Below are positions 21,229 to 21,514 of a DNA stretch of 21,514 nt, one piece after another. Position 1 is the stretch's first letter. Every line of letters begins with the position of its first letter. Below the pieces are notes generated by a model. The model worked only from the letters and a program-made list of their open reading frames with translations. It was not told where the DNA came from and did not search any database. Source of the stretch: UMGS1663 sp963621995 (lineage in GTDB: Bacteria; Bacillota; Clostridia; TANB77; CAG-508); the NCBI GenBank assembly GCA_963621995.1, contig CAVFFZ010000022.1, positions 1 through 21,514 of the forward strand, given 5' to 3'. The position numbers and the translations under genes were made by a program.

Positions 21229-21514
21229 ATGGAAAAAATTACATTAGATGAACAAAATAAGAGAAGAATACAAAAGTTTATAAGACAAGAAATTGGTTTT
21301 TATGGCTATGAGAAGGATATAGAACTATTAGAACAAACTGGAGAATTAACAGAAGAATTAGCTAGAAAAGTTTTTACAGAGATCATGAATGATGCACATA
21401 GAACTAGAACTATGCTAGAGCCAGAAGAAGATAGTGAATTTAAAGAAGAAATTGAAGAGGCATTTGCTAGATATGATAAAATTCCTAAACCAGAACATTT
21501 AGAAGAATATGGAT
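21229..21514 (+). CDS. Unrecognised gene, 5' part (runs off the right edge)
   Basis: At least 95 codons with no stop before the window ends. It starts ATG with AAGGA (21215-21219) nine bases upstream and a good promoter before it. The visible part opens MEKITLDEQNKRRIQKFIRQ, is strongly charged and acidic (ELLEQTGELTEELARKV; EPEEDSEFKEEIEEAF) and predicted helical, with no cysteines, membrane segment or recognisable motif. It could be element cargo such as a regulator or toxin-antitoxin partner, but nothing in the sequence decides this. Confidence 0.75.
   Translation, partial: MEKITLDEQNKRRIQKFIRQEIGFYGYEKDIELLEQTGELTEELARKVFTEIMNDAHRTRTMLEPEEDSEFKEEIEEAFARYDKIPKPEHLEEYG

Larger units (their letters stand above)
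18876..21514 (+). mobile_element. Mobilisation module of an integrative mobilisable element or integrated plasmid
   Basis: A SpoIIID-like regulator, a structured non-coding region, an oriT hairpin array, a MobV relaxase and an unrecognised downstream gene lie in one direction. This gene set is typical of mobilisable elements that depend on a helper's conjugation apparatus. The pair of XRE regulators to the left may belong too. No integrase, excisionase, replication protein or att repeat is in the window, so both ends are unknown and the right end runs off the sequence. Confidence 0.65.

Noticed and set aside
1..21514. CRISPR arrays, tRNA and rRNA genes
   Set aside because: No regularly spaced repeats and no cloverleaf or rRNA signatures were seen on either strand.

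Overview
This window looks like chromosome from an anaerobic, fermentative, very AT-rich Firmicute of the Clostridia, probably a gut lineage. The reasons are the strong A/T codon bias, near-consensus AGGAGG ribosome sites, the zinc-type S18 protein, a pyruvate formate-lyase pair, CnaB/LPxTG surface proteins and a SpoIIID-like regulator. The species cannot be named from sequence alone.

Layout. (1) Bases 2-208 are the last 68 codons of a gene cut by the left edge. Its tail has the hallmarks of the variable region of a diversity-generating retroelement (DGR) target: a C-type-lectin-like C-terminus and a GC-rich run of NNC/NNT codons in an AT-rich background. (2) 325-2101: metG and an unrecognised 55-codon gene, closed by a terminator and a cluster of strong hairpins. 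(3) 2386-4624: an OmpR-type response regulator and its histidine kinase. (4) 5024-8841: an envelope group made of a sortase, a CNNM/CorC-type membrane protein and a WG-repeat protein. (5) 8862-10117: the rpsF-ssb-rpsR operon with promoter, leader hairpin and terminator. (6) 10224-14187: a thioester-like/CnaB surface protein ending abruptly at LPRTG, a remnant resembling the start of DUF4160, a patatin-like lipase and an ArsP_2-type metal permease. (7) 14242-17320, minus strand: pflB then pflA, each with its own promoter and a terminator between them.

(8) From about 17.5 kb the character changes to accessory DNA: two tandem XRE regulators on the minus strand (about 62% identical by hand alignment), a SpoIIID-like gene with an aberrant C-terminal half, a roughly 310-base structured non-coding region, an unbroken run of hairpins ending in a MobV-type origin of transfer, a MobV relaxase, and the start of an unrecognised cargo gene. 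This reads as the mobilisation end of an integrative mobilisable element or integrated plasmid. No integrase, replication gene or att site is visible, so its limits are unknown.

The observations most worth following are the DGR variable region at the left edge, the structured region at 19301-19609 (every non-Watson-Crick pair proposed there is a G-U pair only on the + strand), and the oriT hairpin array with a predicted nick site matching the pMV158/MobV sequence TAGTGTG. All assignments are from reading the sequence; no searches or folding programs were run.
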